Assembly (NCBI RefSeq): GCF_019578655.1
Contig: NC_063264.1
Coordinates: forward strand, 8,163,213-8,227,212
DNA: 64,000 nt
Reading direction: 5' to 3'
Origin: Ricinus communis
Taxonomy: Eukaryota; Streptophyta; Magnoliopsida; Malpighiales; Euphorbiaceae
Shown piece after piece: positions 47,280 through 59,839 of the stretch. Position numbers and translations under genes: made by a program. Numbering within the stretch: the stretch's first letter is position 1; every line of letters starts with the position of its first letter. The notes beneath the pieces are model-generated. The model had not been told where the DNA came from and ran no database searches. It worked only from the letters and a program-made list of their open reading frames with translations.

Positions 47280-48110
47280 CTAGCTCGAAATAATTTGTTT
47301 GTTTTCCCAAAGTAGGACATTCATATTGGAAGTGACCAAGATTGTGACAACGGTAGCATTCCACATTAGCTTTATTGAATGATTTTCCTCTTCCATTTCC
47401 TCTGCCTCTTCCTCATCCTCTCCCCTTCCTTTATCTACTTTCACTTCATGAGTCACCTTCAGTAAGACTTGTTCTTCCCCATCAACGTTCTTCATTCTCT
47501 GCTCGTGGATAAGGAGACTACTTTGAAGTTCGTCGACTGTAAGAGTGTCAACATTATTGGACTCTTCAATAGAACATACAACATAATTAAATTTCGGGAC
47601 TAGAGATCTGAGAATCTTTCCCATAATTTCCCTCTCCTGCACTACCTCTCCACATGCTTTTATGCGTTTGGCAATGGAAAGAGTACGCCCGAAATATGCA
47701 TTAACAGTCTCTCCTTCCTTCATTCTGAGGAGTTCAAATTCTGTCTTCAGTGTCTGGAGTTGAGCCCTCTTCATCCTCGTGGAACCCTTGAATTTCTGAT
47801 TCATAGAGTCCCATATCTACTTTGAGGTGTCATCGTTGAGGATGGTCTCTATAATTTCTCTATTGATAGCTTGATAGAGATAATTTTTAACCTTTCTATC
47901 TTTTAGCTGTTGCTCCTCGATTACCTTCATCTGTGCTTCTGTTGCCTGAGTGCCTGCTGGAACTGAATCAATCCCTTCCTCAATTACACTCCAATATTCC
48001 TTTGCACGAAGGAAATTTTCCATCAGCTTTGCCCTGTGTTCATAGTATCCATCAAACCTTGGAATCGCTGATTGTACAAACTTTCCGTTGGTACTGATAT
48101 TCTCAGCCAT
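47280..48110 (-). pseudogene. Copia gag, broken
   Basis: Starts MAENISTNGKFVQSAIPRFD at 48110, reaches a stop near 47815, continues at 47804 with TRMKRAQLQTLKTEFELLRM and ends in an acidic Glu-rich shift product. The zinc knuckle (CYRCHNLGHFQYECP) is in another frame at about 47360-47310, so a frameshift lies near 47370. Confidence 0.88.
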
Positions 48111-48208
48111 CTCTACTTTTAGTCTTTCTCACAAACACTATTTCTTTCCCACTGTGTTTCTCTCAGTATTTCACTCGAACTAAAACTCTATCAGGCCCCT
48201 ATGCTTTT

Positions 48209-48220
48209 GCTCTGATACCA
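48209..48220 (-). promoter_or_regulatory. Primer binding site of copia element
   Basis: On the minus strand TGGTATCAGAGC, two bases inside the 5' LTR border. It pairs with the 3' end of initiator-Met tRNA. Confidence 0.92.
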
Positions 48221-48222
48221 AA

Positions 48223-48463
48223 TGTTAAAGAAAAAACACTGATATTTGAAATGTAACATTCAGCTCACTTATTCATTAATAAAAAATGGCTATTTAAAGC
48301 CTTATAAGAAACAAAAAAGAGAGGAAACATGTATCCATGTAGATAAGTCAAAACAGAAAGCAAAACTAACTCCACTAGCCTTAAGAATAGATCAACCTAA
48401 AGACTAGGAACTTATTTAACAGAAAGTGAGAAAATAACAGTTCTTGGAAATGACTACATAACA
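48223..48463 (-). repeat. 5' LTR of copia element
   Basis: Partner of 43815-44055; only a scatter of substitutions separates them. Confidence 0.95.
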
Positions 48464-48468
48464 ACTAA

Positions 48469-50552
48469 ATCACTAGTATTATTATATGATAGAAATTTTT
48501 AAATAAATGTATATCAGCAAAAAAAATAAAAGTTTTACTGTTAATTCAACTAAAACTGAGACCATTGAAGGAAATAATATAACATTATGCTGTTTAAAAT
48601 TTTAAAAAAATGTACTAAAAAAATAATTTAATGTTGCTAACAAAATTAAATAGTATATAGCGAGAAAGTCCTTTTGTTATAAATAAAATTGTTACATCTT
48701 ATTATAGTCACAATAATCACTATTGTTATATTTTATTTCTAATTTTTGATCAAAATTTATAATATTGTTGCCATATAGTAGTTTTTAGCAATAAAATAAT
48801 TTTATCGTAAAATTATTTTTGCTAATTCTTAGATATTTTGTCGCAAAATTATTTTTGCTAATTCTTAGATATTTTGTCGCAAAATTTAAAAAATTATCAA
48901 TTTAACCGTATGATTTGATAATTAAAACCAATTTTAGCGAAATTGAATTTTGACCAAAATTAAGCAATGTAATTAATGTCTATATTATTTGAAAAATGAA
49001 AAATCTAAATTAATGAATGTCAAAATCATAATAACATTTATATTGTTTAATTTTAATTTTCTAATTAATGTATGTATCATTATTTAATTATTTAATTTTA
49101 CTAATAATTTAATTTAACCAAAATTACATCAAATTTGATCAAATTATGTAAATTAACAACATTTAAAAGTCGACTAAAATATCAGACTTTCACAAAGATT
49201 TAAAATTTTTAAACTAATAGGCCAACATTAAAACATCTTCTCAGTTTGTTTTGTTAACAATACATATAAAATGACAAAATAATAAAGTTTATGCGCACTG
49301 TGCAGACTTCTTGGCTATCATGTGATAGACGGTCCACCTCAGCATGTGATTGTTCCCAGAATTTCAGGCTTTTGCTTCCCTTTCCAACAGCTACAGCGAT
49401 AAAGGAGAGGAAAACTATAATTTAGTCAGATTACTGACAGGTTTCTTTTAAGAAAATAAATGTTAGTGACGGATTATATAAACATTTACCAGCAGCGTTT
49501 TCTCTCAGTATAAATAAGACTAAATAAATTAAACTTTTCATAATAAATACCCATCCGAACTTATTAATATAAACTTATAATATTAATAAACAGAGTTTAA
49601 AATTGTCCACTTATTTCGTTAACTTACAAATTTGTTTGTTTATAAATTTATAGATTAATTCATTAATAGATTTATGACAGTCTGCCAATATATAAATAAA
49701 TTAATATATAAAAATATTTTTATTTTGTATTATATTTTATAATTAACTCGTATTTAGCATTAAAAATTTAATATTAATAAATTCAGTTAATGTAATAATT
49801 TATTTTGTTAAATTAATTAATAAAATTTAAGAATTTAAATTAAATTAGATAAATAAATTTAAATACATCTTAACAAATTAAGTTACTTATTCAATGTGAT
49901 TGAAAATATTTTATAAATTTGACAGTGTTTATTTACAATTCTAAAATATAAATTAAAGATATTTATTATTTATAATTTAACTATTATTATTAAAAAATTT
50001 GTTTATGTGTCTATTTATCTGTCAAATTCATTTAAATTTGTTAAATTTTAATATATATTTTTATTTTAAATCTGCTCGAGTTAGAATTTTAATTTTTTTT
50101 TTATTATTTAATATACAGAGTTAAGAATATTGTTTTTTGAAATTCATCCAATATAAGCGTTCAGTATGAAAAGTTATAAATAAAAATTCATATATTTTTA
50201 TTAAGGCGGGACTGAGCTTAATTAAAATTTTATATCCGCGTAGAAAGTTGAAGCCCAAGTCAACCGAAACTCAAAAAATCAAATCCGGCCTGTACCCGGC
50301 GGAGCCCGACGTTTGAACACGTCTATTGCTAAGCAACCAAAAAGTGGCGCCATTTCACATATTAACGCAACCCCTACTCCCTCTAGCGCACAGTACACTG
50401 CCACTCAGAACTGCTCTCCATCAACTCCTCTGCCGTTACACGTTGACTTTCCTCTTCTCCTTCCCACGCTACTTGAAGAATTCACTACGTTTTACTTGTC
50501 TGCCGTTCCGCTCTCCGGGCAACAGAACGCTTTCTGCCCATCAGTAGCATCA
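48469..50552. other. AT-rich spacer and promoter region of the HCS-like gene
   Basis: No coding signal until about 50.3 kb. A 36-base unit is repeated in tandem at 48805-48840 and 48841-48876. The last 240 bases are an open frame without an ATG and less AT-rich, so they are probably the 5' leader. Confidence 0.55.
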
Positions 50553-52246
50553 ATGGATAATAGCAGCAGTTCAACCTGTACACTGATATTATCAGGATAT
50601 TCAGCTGTAGAGAATGAAATCGCACAATCTCTGAAGCAAAGTAGCTCTATAAAACACCCTGACGATGACGAAATTACTTTACTCCTGGAATCGGAGATCT
50701 CTATACCAGAAAAAGAAAATTCTTTCGATCAGCAACTTTTCTTTAACAATCTTTCTACTAATCGATTCGGCAGGTTACTTATTTGGTCTCCGCGGTTAAC
50801 TTCCACGCAGGATTTCGTCTCACAGTAAGTAATCTCTAAAAATTCACATATTTCCCTTGCTACTCTTCTGCAAGTGTGTTTAATTTCGTTTTCTTCTCCT
50901 CTCCCCTCCTCCTCCTCCTATTTGGCAGCAATTTCTATGAGCTTCCGATTGGTACTGTTTGTGTTGCTGATACTCAGTCTAAAGGGAGAGGTTTGTAATT
51001 ATTATTATTACTAATATTTAATTCGTGATATTTGTATGTGGTTAATTGTAGTATGTTGATTAGACTGCATTGATTAGGTTGGTTGGAGGCTTGGGAATCT
51101 CCATTAGGTTCTCTATTGTTTACTTTTAAGGTTGAAATGGTGGACGTGGGTGCAGCGAATAAGTTACAATTTGTAATTTCTTTAGCAGTTACTGAGGCAA
51201 TAAAAGATGTTTGTCAAAAAAATGTAAGTACTTCTTAGTTATCAGTTGCTATTATGCTTTTTTTTTTTTTTTTCTTTTGATTCTTTTAGTGAATTTTATG
51301 ACTTTATGCATTGATAAGGTAATGTGGGTTGAATGATATCTATTTCAGGGCTTACCAGTTCTAGATGTTAAAATAAAATGGCCAGCTTATCTTTACTTAA
51401 ATGGCCAAAGAGTTGGTGGCATCCTATGCAATTCAACGTATAAATCAAAGAAGTTCAACATCAGTGCTGGTAAATGGATAATTATTTCTATTGTTCTTAG
51501 TATCATACTTCCACATACTAATCCTGCTGTAGGCATTACATAATTTTCATTCTTTGCACATGAGGCAGAGTTTTCGATTCTTTTTGCCTGATACAGCTAA
51601 TACATCATTCCTCCTTGCAGGTATAGGTTTGAACGTTGACAATGAGAAACCAACAACATGCTTAAATGCTGTACTAAGAGAATTATCACCTGCTGCATCA
51701 CAATTAAGAAGAGAAGAAATTCTTGCAGCATTCTTTAATAAATTTGAGAGTCTCTATGATCTTCTCATAAATCAAGGTAATTCTATCCTTTGAATTGCTG
51801 CAAAATCATTTTCATTGAAACTGCATATATAAGTTAATGGCCAATAAACTCAAGGTTATTATCCCAGAAAGAATTAAATTGTTGCTTTTGAGATTTCTTT
51901 ATGGTGGATGGTTTTATAATGTCCTATTTTACCTTATCCCTTAAAATAATATCTCAAACAAAAGCCACTGCAATCCTATATTAAAATAAACATAGACATT
52001 GTGTTGTTGACTTCGACATGGTTTTTGCTTGGAAATCACATGTTCTCAATCTAATAATTAGTTGAAAATTACTAACGAAAAGTATCTCCCATGGTTGCAT
52101 CAGAAAAATCTGAAAATAGCAAATTTTTCAAGCTTTCGCTCAATAATAAAACTCTCTATCAGCTGTAAACTTCATATGCCATTTCTCTTTGCATATGATC
52201 CAGGATTGCAATCTCTTGAAGAGCTGTTTGACAGAGCATGGCATAG
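50553..52246 (+). pseudogene. Biotin-protein ligase (holocarboxylase synthetase)-like gene, 3' truncated, signature motif altered
   Basis: HCS attaches biotin to acetyl-CoA and other carboxylases. Six exons with good borders and closing phases: 50553-50824, 50929-50990, 51078-51223, 51349-51469, 51621-51776 and 52204-52246. Recognisable parts are FGRLLIWSPRLTSTQDFVS, ELPIGTVCVADTQSKGRG, RVGGILCNSTYKSKKFN, GIGLNVDNEKPTTCLNAVLR and QSLEELFDRAWHR. The biotin-ligase signature KWPND reads KWPAY here, and the conserved basic residues after GRG are replaced (GRGWLEAWESP). No exon for the C-terminal domain was found between 52247 and the copia insertion at 53764. I read it as a decaying or non-catalytic HCS paralogue, though the upstream frames are intact. 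The ATG at 50553 lacks an obvious transit peptide. Confidence 0.82.
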
Positions 52247-53758
52247 GTGAGATGTTCTTTTCCTTTTCTTCTCAATTACTCTCTGTTTGTAAATGCATTA
52301 CTTTTATAAATAGCATACATTTTATGCCCATCAAAACCTTACAGAGTTTCTCATCTCATTGTTGTCTCCTTTGAAATGCTGTCTGTGCCCATGCATTTTG
52401 ATGAGTATGCAAATCTTGAAGGAAGGATTTTCTGGATTATATCCTGTATTTATTACTGAACTAACCTAGAGACAAATTGACTGAACCTTGAAAACCTTCT
52501 AGAAGCTGTATGGCTTGGGCTTAGGTTTCATTTACACACTTCACTTGTATAGGTGCTATGTTGCGCTTGTTATTTGTGCTTATTACTGTTTACACTGGTA
52601 ACTGCTTCACTTCTGATAAAAAGTTCTCAGTAGACTAGATGATTACTCAAAGTAGATGCACAGCATTGCAAACTAACATGTTTATATCATACAACTATGA
52701 ATAATCATGTTGTAAAAGTGCTTTCTGCCAAAATCTCTCTCCATTATTTAGTTTTTCAAGGACATTTCTTTCTCTATTTCTTTGCTAAATATGCAAGTTA
52801 TGCTGTCAGAAGGCCGTCATATTTCTATCTTGAAGACACAAGTTATGTCGTCCTTCTATTATCTGCAGTTATAAACTGTAAAAGTTCAGCCCTGACCTAC
52901 TTCTTTTGAGTTACTATAGTGCTAAAAGAAAAAATCCACTCCCTTAGACATGCAAGCTTTTATATCTTTCGTCAGCATCAATTTCTGCAGTACAAGTTCT
53001 TGCTCCTTGTACACAAAAATAAGCTCCATGAAGGCCTATCTGTTGCCTTTTCTTTTAAGACCCTTCTATGACAAGTTTTTTTCCTTAACACATATTCTAA
53101 AACTTGGGTGTGTTGTAACATATGATCATTTAAGTGTTGTGTATTGGATAACTGATGAATCAAAGATGACTCAGTTATTATGCTTCCTTTTGTATGATGA
53201 TATTGGTTTTGCTTCTTTTGAATCTTTGATATAATATTCATCATAAGATCCTGTACCATGTATTTTGTGGAATTAACAAAAAATTTTAAACGAAATTGTG
53301 AAAGTCTCTTGATCTCCGCATGTCGTGTACAGTATTGAACCATTTCGGTAGTCTTGAATCTCCATAACAAGCCATTATAAAAATTGGAACAATTTGGGAC
53401 GTAGATTTTGTAAGATTCAATTTAGTTACGAATTCCCCATAACTATAATCAGTCCGAGATTGAAGTTGGGATCAAAAGTAATCATGAACCTCAACTTCTA
53501 TGATGTGTCAAAATTTTGTTCTATACTTTAGGGAGTTGTGTTGTGTGTGGGGGTGGGATCTTTGCTTACCAAAATGTTTGAGAAGTCAATCTCAATTATG
53601 TTGGAGTGTCTATTTGCTCTACATAATTAAACAATTTATGATTTGATGGATGTATTTGGGATTGCTATTGACTGTTGCAAAAGCAGGTTTGGAATATTTT
53701 TTATTAGTATATTGATTTTTATAATATTTTATAAATTACTTTTCTCAAACTTGCTTTT
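52247..53758. other. Spacer after the last visible HCS-like exon
   Basis: Should contain the remaining HCS intron and exon, but no matching C-terminal domain is visible in any frame. About 53450-53650 is a diverged relative of about 9355-9560, upstream of the SPR2 locus. Confidence 0.5.
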
Positions 53759-54104
53759 AGGAATGTAATTTGAGTGAAGAATTTGAAAATCTTATTATTT
53801 AATCAAGTGAGTTATACGCATATATATACACAATACATACAAATCATAATCTAAGTGGGACTAGGAATAAATTAGTTTTCTAATTACTATATACAATCCT
53901 ATACAACTTCCATAATACTCCCCCTCAAGCTGAAGTATAGTTATTAATCATGCCCAGCTTGTTACAAAGATAATCAATTCGAGTCCCATTAAGAGCCTTC
54001 GTGAAGATATCTCCTAGTTGTTCTCCTGTCTTCACATGGAAATCAAGTCTTGCTGAATCTTGTCACAAATGAAATAGCAGTCAATATCGATATGCTTAGT
54101 TCGT

Positions 54105-54930
54105 TCATGAAATACAGGATTGGATGCAATGTGAAGAGCAGCTTGACCACAACTTAGCTAGTACTGAAGTTTTAAGTCCTACGTCAGTTAAAAGTTGATA
54201 TATCAATGTTATTTCATATACTAACTTGGCCATAGCTCTATACTCTGATTCCGCACTTGAACGTGAGACATCATGTTGTTTCTTGCTTTTCCATGAAACC
54301 AAATTCCTTCCAACAAATACACAATAGCATAAAGTAGACCTTCAATCATCATTGGATCCCGCTCAGTCAGCATTTGAAAAACATTCAATTCTATTATGAC
54401 CATGGTTACCATAGAATATTCCTCATCCAGGTGCTCTTTTCAAGTAGTACAAAATTTGTTTGACAGCTGTCTAGTGATTAATTGTTGGAGAGGACATGTA
54501 CTGACTTACTATACTAACTGAATAATATATAGACGAGTCATGATAAGATAATTCAACTTTTCAACCAATTTTCTATATCTCTCAGGATTTTTAAATAATT
54601 CACTATCTTTTGTGAGCTGCAAATTAGGAAACATTGGAGTACTGCATGGCTTAGCTCCCAACTTTCCCGTCTCGGATAATAGGTCAAATACATATTTCTT
54701 TGAGATAAGAATATTACCTTCGTACTTCGTATTACCTCAACACACAAGAAGTATCTCAACGTTCCCAAATCTTTGGTATGAAACTGAGTGTGGAGAAAAG
54801 ATTTAAGGGATGAAATTCCTGTAGTGTCACTCCCAGTAATGACAATATCATTCACATACACAACTAACAGAATAATATCCGTAGTAAAATGCTTGAAGAA
54901 AACAGAATGATCCGACTTACTTTTCCTCAT
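54105..54930 (-). pseudogene. Copia RT and RNase H remnants of the older element
   Basis: RT at 54930-54553: KSKSDHSVFFKHFTTDIILL, VVYVNDIVITGSD (Asn in place of the first catalytic Asp of YVDD), and FHTKDLGTLRYFLCVEV. RNase H at 54302-54105: SWKSKKQHDVSRSSAESEYR. Both are broken. Confidence 0.87.
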
Positions 54931-54934
54931 GGCA

Positions 54935-56289
54935 TGAACAGTGATAATAATAAGAATAATATTATATTAATAATATTAGTAGTAATGAAGATAAAAATAA
55001 ATTTAATAATACTTATACTTTGAAAGTAACCATTTTGATTATTCATTTAAGAATTTTATCAAAATCTAAATATGACACAGGCGGTTTAAGAATATATGAT
55101 TCTAACTCACTGTTCTGCCGAGTTCTGCTGACTGCTCCTACGCTTCAGATGGAGTTGGCTGGACTTTCAGATTATCTATTCATGGAAATAATAGAATTAA
55201 TAAAATATTCATAATTTTTTCTAGGCATAGACTTATAGATTAGATTGCTTAAAGAATTCTGACTCGGAAATTCTATCAAAAATTCGGCAGAACCTCCCTT
55301 AAAATATGGATGTTTATCCCTCCCGTATAACGAGTCTACAACCTACCAGAAACACTTCAAATATTCTACAATTATTTAATGAGAGTTGGGCCACCAAACT
55401 GCATTATTTTTTCTGATTCCGCAACATAACCCAATCACAATATAATAATTAACAGTCCGGCAAAATAATATCATTTTATGATACATCACACAAATATTTT
55501 TCTTGTATTTAATTTAATTAATCACAGTCCTAATTTACACAAGAAAATAGTAATTTCTTCGATAATTAATCTGTAATATTTCTAAGATCAAACTACTAAT
55601 TAATTAAATAATTTAATTAATTATTAATAACTAACAATTAATACACCAAACATTTCATAATAATTTCAAATAATTTTTAAGGCCCAAATACAATTATACC
55701 GAGCCGAACTCGAAATTTTGTGCGTTCAAAAAACACTGGAGCCCGAAAGCCAGTACCGCCAATGGTGTCGGATTTCGAATCTGGAGACGCCTATGCAAAG
55801 CTTGAGTTGCGAGGAATTCAAAAACACCAAACTCACTGCCTAGCCCTTGTTGGAAACTGCTAGATCGCGGTGAGAAAGGAGCTGCTCCAGTAAGACTCTT
55901 CTAAGGCCGCCGGCGGAGGAAGAACGGCGGGGAGGAGCTGGCTTCGGGTTGTCGACAATGGGGAGCACGATTCCGATGTCAGACTAGCGGAAGGACGGTG
56001 GTAGGCGATCGTTCTAGTGGCAGCAGCAAGGGAGGAGCTTTCCTTCCTCTAACTCGTCGCCGGCAGCAAGAAATAAGGAGGCGACACCGGCGAGGGAGGG
56101 GCAAGAGGAAGGAGCTTGCGATGGCTGGGAAGAAGGGGCAGGCAGCGGAAATGGAAGGGAGTGGGGGGAGAGGAGGAAAATGTAAATAAAATTGACTACT
56201 CTCTTAAAATCATAGATCTAATTTCAAAATTTATCAAATTATCTTGATAAAAATTAAAGCAATTTAAATATTAAATCACGGGTATTACA
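54935..56289 (-). mobile_element. Nested solo LTR, gypsy-like, related to the 10.5-kb one
   Basis: On the minus strand it opens TGTAATACCCGTG at 56289 and probably ends TGTTCA at 54935. Like the LTR at 10481-13425 it has a GC-rich middle (about 55.75-56.2 kb) in AT-rich DNA. It lies exactly where the copia element jumps from gag to RT. The 5-base flanks (TGGCA and TGCTA) do not match well, so the left end is uncertain. The ORF at 55998-56189 is probably a chance frame. Confidence 0.6.
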
Positions 56290-56291
56290 TG

Positions 56292-56708
56292 CTAGATATT
56301 ATCCTTTACTACCATTCCCAGTCTTGTATTGTCTTCCTGATTCGAATGTAGTATTGCGATTAACCAGGACACTAATAAGCTGAATAAGTGAAGAATTTTT
56401 TGTACAAAGTACCCTACTAAAAACCTATTGTAGAAAGAAAATTTCTGAACTGGAAAAAATATGAGATTTAGCGGAAAAAATATGAGATTTAGTTGAACAA
56501 TTATATCATTACTAAATGGAAGCAATATAATTAAGTTTTTCATATGTTTCTTAAAATCCATAAAATAGTTGGTGAGAGACTTATCACCTTTGTCCGCCTT
56601 ATAAAATGCTTTACACACATCATAAATTCGAGAAACATTCCCCTTTCTCGAGTATAGGAATTTTAAATAACTCATTAATTCTTTAACTGTCCTACAACGA
56701 GTAACCAT
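56292..56708 (-). pseudogene. Copia gag fragment of the older element
   Basis: MVTRCRTVKELMSYLKFLYS and FYKADKGDKSLTNYFMDFKK are the UBN2/gag-like helices of a copia capsid. The frame ends at the nested LTR. Confidence 0.75.
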
Positions 56709-57573
56709 AGCAACTACCTCACCGTCAATAGAATTACATATCTATAAAAATAAACGAGCATCTTCTCTCATCTAAGGTAGTCTAGCATTCTTTTTTGGAG
56801 GATTATCGATCAAATGACTATCCATAAAAATACTTAGCAAATATAATTCAATAGTTTGACGCTAATCAAGATAATTTAGCATTAAGTTTATGTTTCGTAA
56901 TTTTTGACATCACCGGAACCACATCAATAATAACCACAACTTTTTTCTCAATCATATTTTATGAAGCACAAACCCAAATATAGAAAACAAATTATGTCTA
57001 AAGAAAATTTCCAAAAAAAATCAAACCTGCATCAAAAGAAATCCCACACCACGACTGATGCTGACGCAAACAGGTACACAAACAAGTTGTAGAAGTCAAG
57101 AGGAGTCAACCGAGACAAACCGGAGCAATTACCGGCTGCAAACACGCCGACGAGTGGTTCTGTGGCAAAAAGCTTTTGGCGGCGCGTGCAGCTCACGGGC
57201 TTGGACTCCGGCGGCCGGACTTTGGGATGACCATTGGAAGCTAGCTCACCTCCTAGGGCAGGCGGTGACAATAAACAGCCACTCTAGGACGATGACCCAA
57301 ATATTGAACAAAAATGTTCAACGACAATTTTTTTTTTAGCAGTCCCAAACCCGAAAAACCCTAATTTCTTGAGCAGGAAACCCTAATTTCTTTAACTGAA
57401 GGCTTTGATACCATGTAATTTGAGTAAAGAATTTGAAAATTTTATTATTTAATCAAGTGAATTACACTCATATATTTATACAATACATACAACCTAATCT
57501 AAGTAGGACTACGACTCTTGATTAAATTAGTTTTTCTAATTACTATATACAATTCTATACAACTTCCATAACA

Positions 57574-58369
57574 GGGAAAAACATCATTGATTCTAAAAAT
57601 TTATATGCTTTGCATATATGAGTTACGTATAATTACTTATAGTATAATTATACCCTATCCTAGTGCATGTATGTAAATGTTTTATCTTTTGTGTACAAAA
57701 AGTAAATATTTTCTTTTATTTCACAAGTAGGTGAAAGTGATTCTATAACTAAATATACACAATAATGAAACTCGCATGTAAATAGAAAAATTATTAATTA
57801 AATACAGTTCAACTTGACTTGAAAATTTGTAACTTTGAAATTGATTCAAATTGGATAGAATGTTATTTTTATACTCAAACTCCAGTTCCATTAATATAAT
57901 ATCATCAAAATATTCCAACTGAAACTTTTCAAACTTTAATTCAAACAAATAAATTTGAGTAAGTTAGAATCCAAGAGATTGATATTCTAATTAAGGTAAA
58001 CTATTCAAACTTTAATTTAAATAAATATCATATAAATTATTATATACATACAATGTTAAAATTAAAAAGGTACATAACTATATAACTACATAAGAAACTT
58101 AGATATTTATACACAAAGAAAACACTCTAAATTATAATATGTCTACTAGAATACGTCACTCTTTTGCATAGATAGGTTACAAGTTACACCTGGAGTTGTG
58201 ATTCTTCTTTGAATATTACTTTAACTGTGCTCAATGCATGCAGTAGAGTTTGTCTTTGCTCTGCATGTGACCATAGGTTAAACGCCACACCATGTCAGTC
58301 TCTGTATTTTTATTTCTCCGTGGCCCATTCCAACTATCTTACTACTGTAGTACTTTCCCTACATGGCAG
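57574..58369. other. Spacer upstream of the second membrane-domain gene
   Basis: AT-rich. No TIR exon or other coding signal found on either strand. Confidence 0.5.
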
Positions 58370-59839
58370 TGATGATATCGCATTTTTTAAAGATTATCTC
58401 GGAGAATTTTCCAACAACCTTAGTGGGACATCAGGTGATAGTGAGGAACTTGCTAGAGGAGAATCCTTCACGGAACAGATGGAAGAATTAGTAAGTATTG
58501 AATTTGCTTGTGATCTTGTCATATGAATTGAAACATGGAATGAATAGGTGAGATGACAGTTCTTGCATGATATTGAACCTTGCGTAGCCTGTTTGATAAT
58601 CATTTACTTGCCAATTCTAGGAAAGATAGTAAGAAAAGGGATTAGTTGATTCTTTGCTGGAAGAACCTGTTCTCTGAATCAAGTATGACATATATAGTAT
58701 AGGACCAATTTTGTTCAAAATAGATTTCGCTCTAAAAGGTTCTTGTTTCTTTTCTTTTTGTTTTTTGGTCGATGTAAAAAAGGATTACACTAAAACATGC
58801 TTTAGGAAAAGGAGTACAAGTACTGCAAAACTGTAGATTACAGGAGATAAAATAGAATATCAAACTCAGCTCACTCGTGAACAGTATCTAGACTGTTGGG
58901 ATTTCTGGTAATACATGGAGAATTTGGGGGGAATGTGACTCAGATTGATTCAATTGTGGTGTGGAGCTTCGGTTCTCCACAGCACAAAGAGGAACTACAT
59001 TTATATTGATTTTGTTGTTTTACAAAGAGATTTCATGGGTTATATATATGAAAATTTTAGACAAGCAAATTCCCTAAAATGAGGCAAACGTGCGCTCTAA
59101 ATGTGGTTAAAGCATACCTTCAAAGAAGCCATGCTTAACTTGACTAATGATTCTAACAGGAGCATTTAGAGCTTTTTAATTTGTTAATGGGTTTGACCCA
59201 TTTACTCTCCTGATTATTGTCTTTCTATTTTATTCTGAATTGGTGAATTTTGTTATAACTTTCTTATCTATTATACTTTTCTCACCAATTTAGGGTTCTT
59301 ATAAGAGTTGGCAGACGCCATTCTAAAAATACTGTGTGTGTGTTTGATTCCAATTAGCAAAAGGGCTTTTGAAAAAGAAATATATAATGTGTCTATCTTT
59401 TTGATAGGGAAATGGAGAATGGCTTACACTGTTCGTCAGTTTAATTCTAGAGGCTTTATCTGCACTTTTCGAGCAACTAAACCATGCTTTAATGGGTATG
59501 ATTCTGGCAATTGTTGGCTTGCTTTCTTGTATAGGTGAGCTTATTTATAGGGCTAAAAAGGAGCAAGTTTATTGGGAGAACAAGGGCTTACATTCATGGT
59601 TTTATAGCCACTATCCAAGTTACAGATTATTTGGAACCACCATCGAGTATTTTCAATTAGTTGTTGCATTTTGGCAATCGTTCCATTCTACCTTAGGCTA
59701 CTTATATGTTCGTCTCTTGTATAAGAAAAATCCCATTAACATGAGTGTCTCAATGTTGCTCTTATGCTTCTGCCTCCTCATCTCTAAGATTATAAACAAG
59801 TACTTAGGACCAAACCCTTCGCGGAGCCATGACCTCTGA
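58370..59839 (+). pseudogene. Second membrane-domain gene copy without a TIR exon
   Basis: Two exons matching exons 2 and 3 of the TIR-membrane gene. 58370-58490 has the same phases and also ends MEEL before GTAAGT. 59408-59839 (GNGEWLTLFVSLILEALSAL, then WFYSHYPSYRLFGTTIEYF, then FHSTLGYLYVRL, then NPINMSVSMLLLCF) ends with a TGA. The membrane exon is fully open and well kept. The region from 57574 to 58369 has no TIR exon, and no in-frame ATG precedes the one at 58479. It is therefore either a 5'-truncated gene, cut off perhaps by the copia insertion just upstream, or a short membrane-only product with an unseen first exon. Marked pseudogene with reservation. Confidence 0.75.

Larger units (their letters stand above)
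43815..48463 (-). mobile_element. Complete Ty1/copia element, minus strand, 4.65 kb, with target duplication
   Basis: Two 241-base LTRs (43815-44055 and 48223-48463), TGTTAAAG...CATAACA, with few differences. The target duplication ACTAA is perfect at 43810-43814 and 48464-48468. On the minus strand the order is gag, protease, integrase, RT, RNase H, as in copia. Several stops and shifts make it non-autonomous, but the good LTR match suggests a fairly recent insertion. Confidence 0.95.
53764..57573 (-). mobile_element. Old, deleted Ty1/copia element, minus strand, with a nested LTR
   Basis: LTRs at 53764-53917 and 57414-57573, TGTAATTTGAGT...CCATAACA (the left one ends ATA). The flanks AGGAA (53759-53763) and GGGAA (57574-57578) give a near-perfect 5-bp target duplication. 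Primer site TGGTATCAAAGCC on the minus strand at 57401-57413; polypurine tract GCTTGAGGGGGAGT at 53918-53931. The coding part is reduced to pieces of gag, RT and RNase H. Confidence 0.9.

Noticed and set aside
55998..56189. 63-residue Gly/Arg-rich frame
   Set aside because: Inside the GC-rich core of the nested LTR; composition artefact.
57058..57339. 93-residue frame on + and 79-residue frame on - near 57.1 kb
   Set aside because: Internal leader of the older copia element; no gag or pol pattern in these frames.
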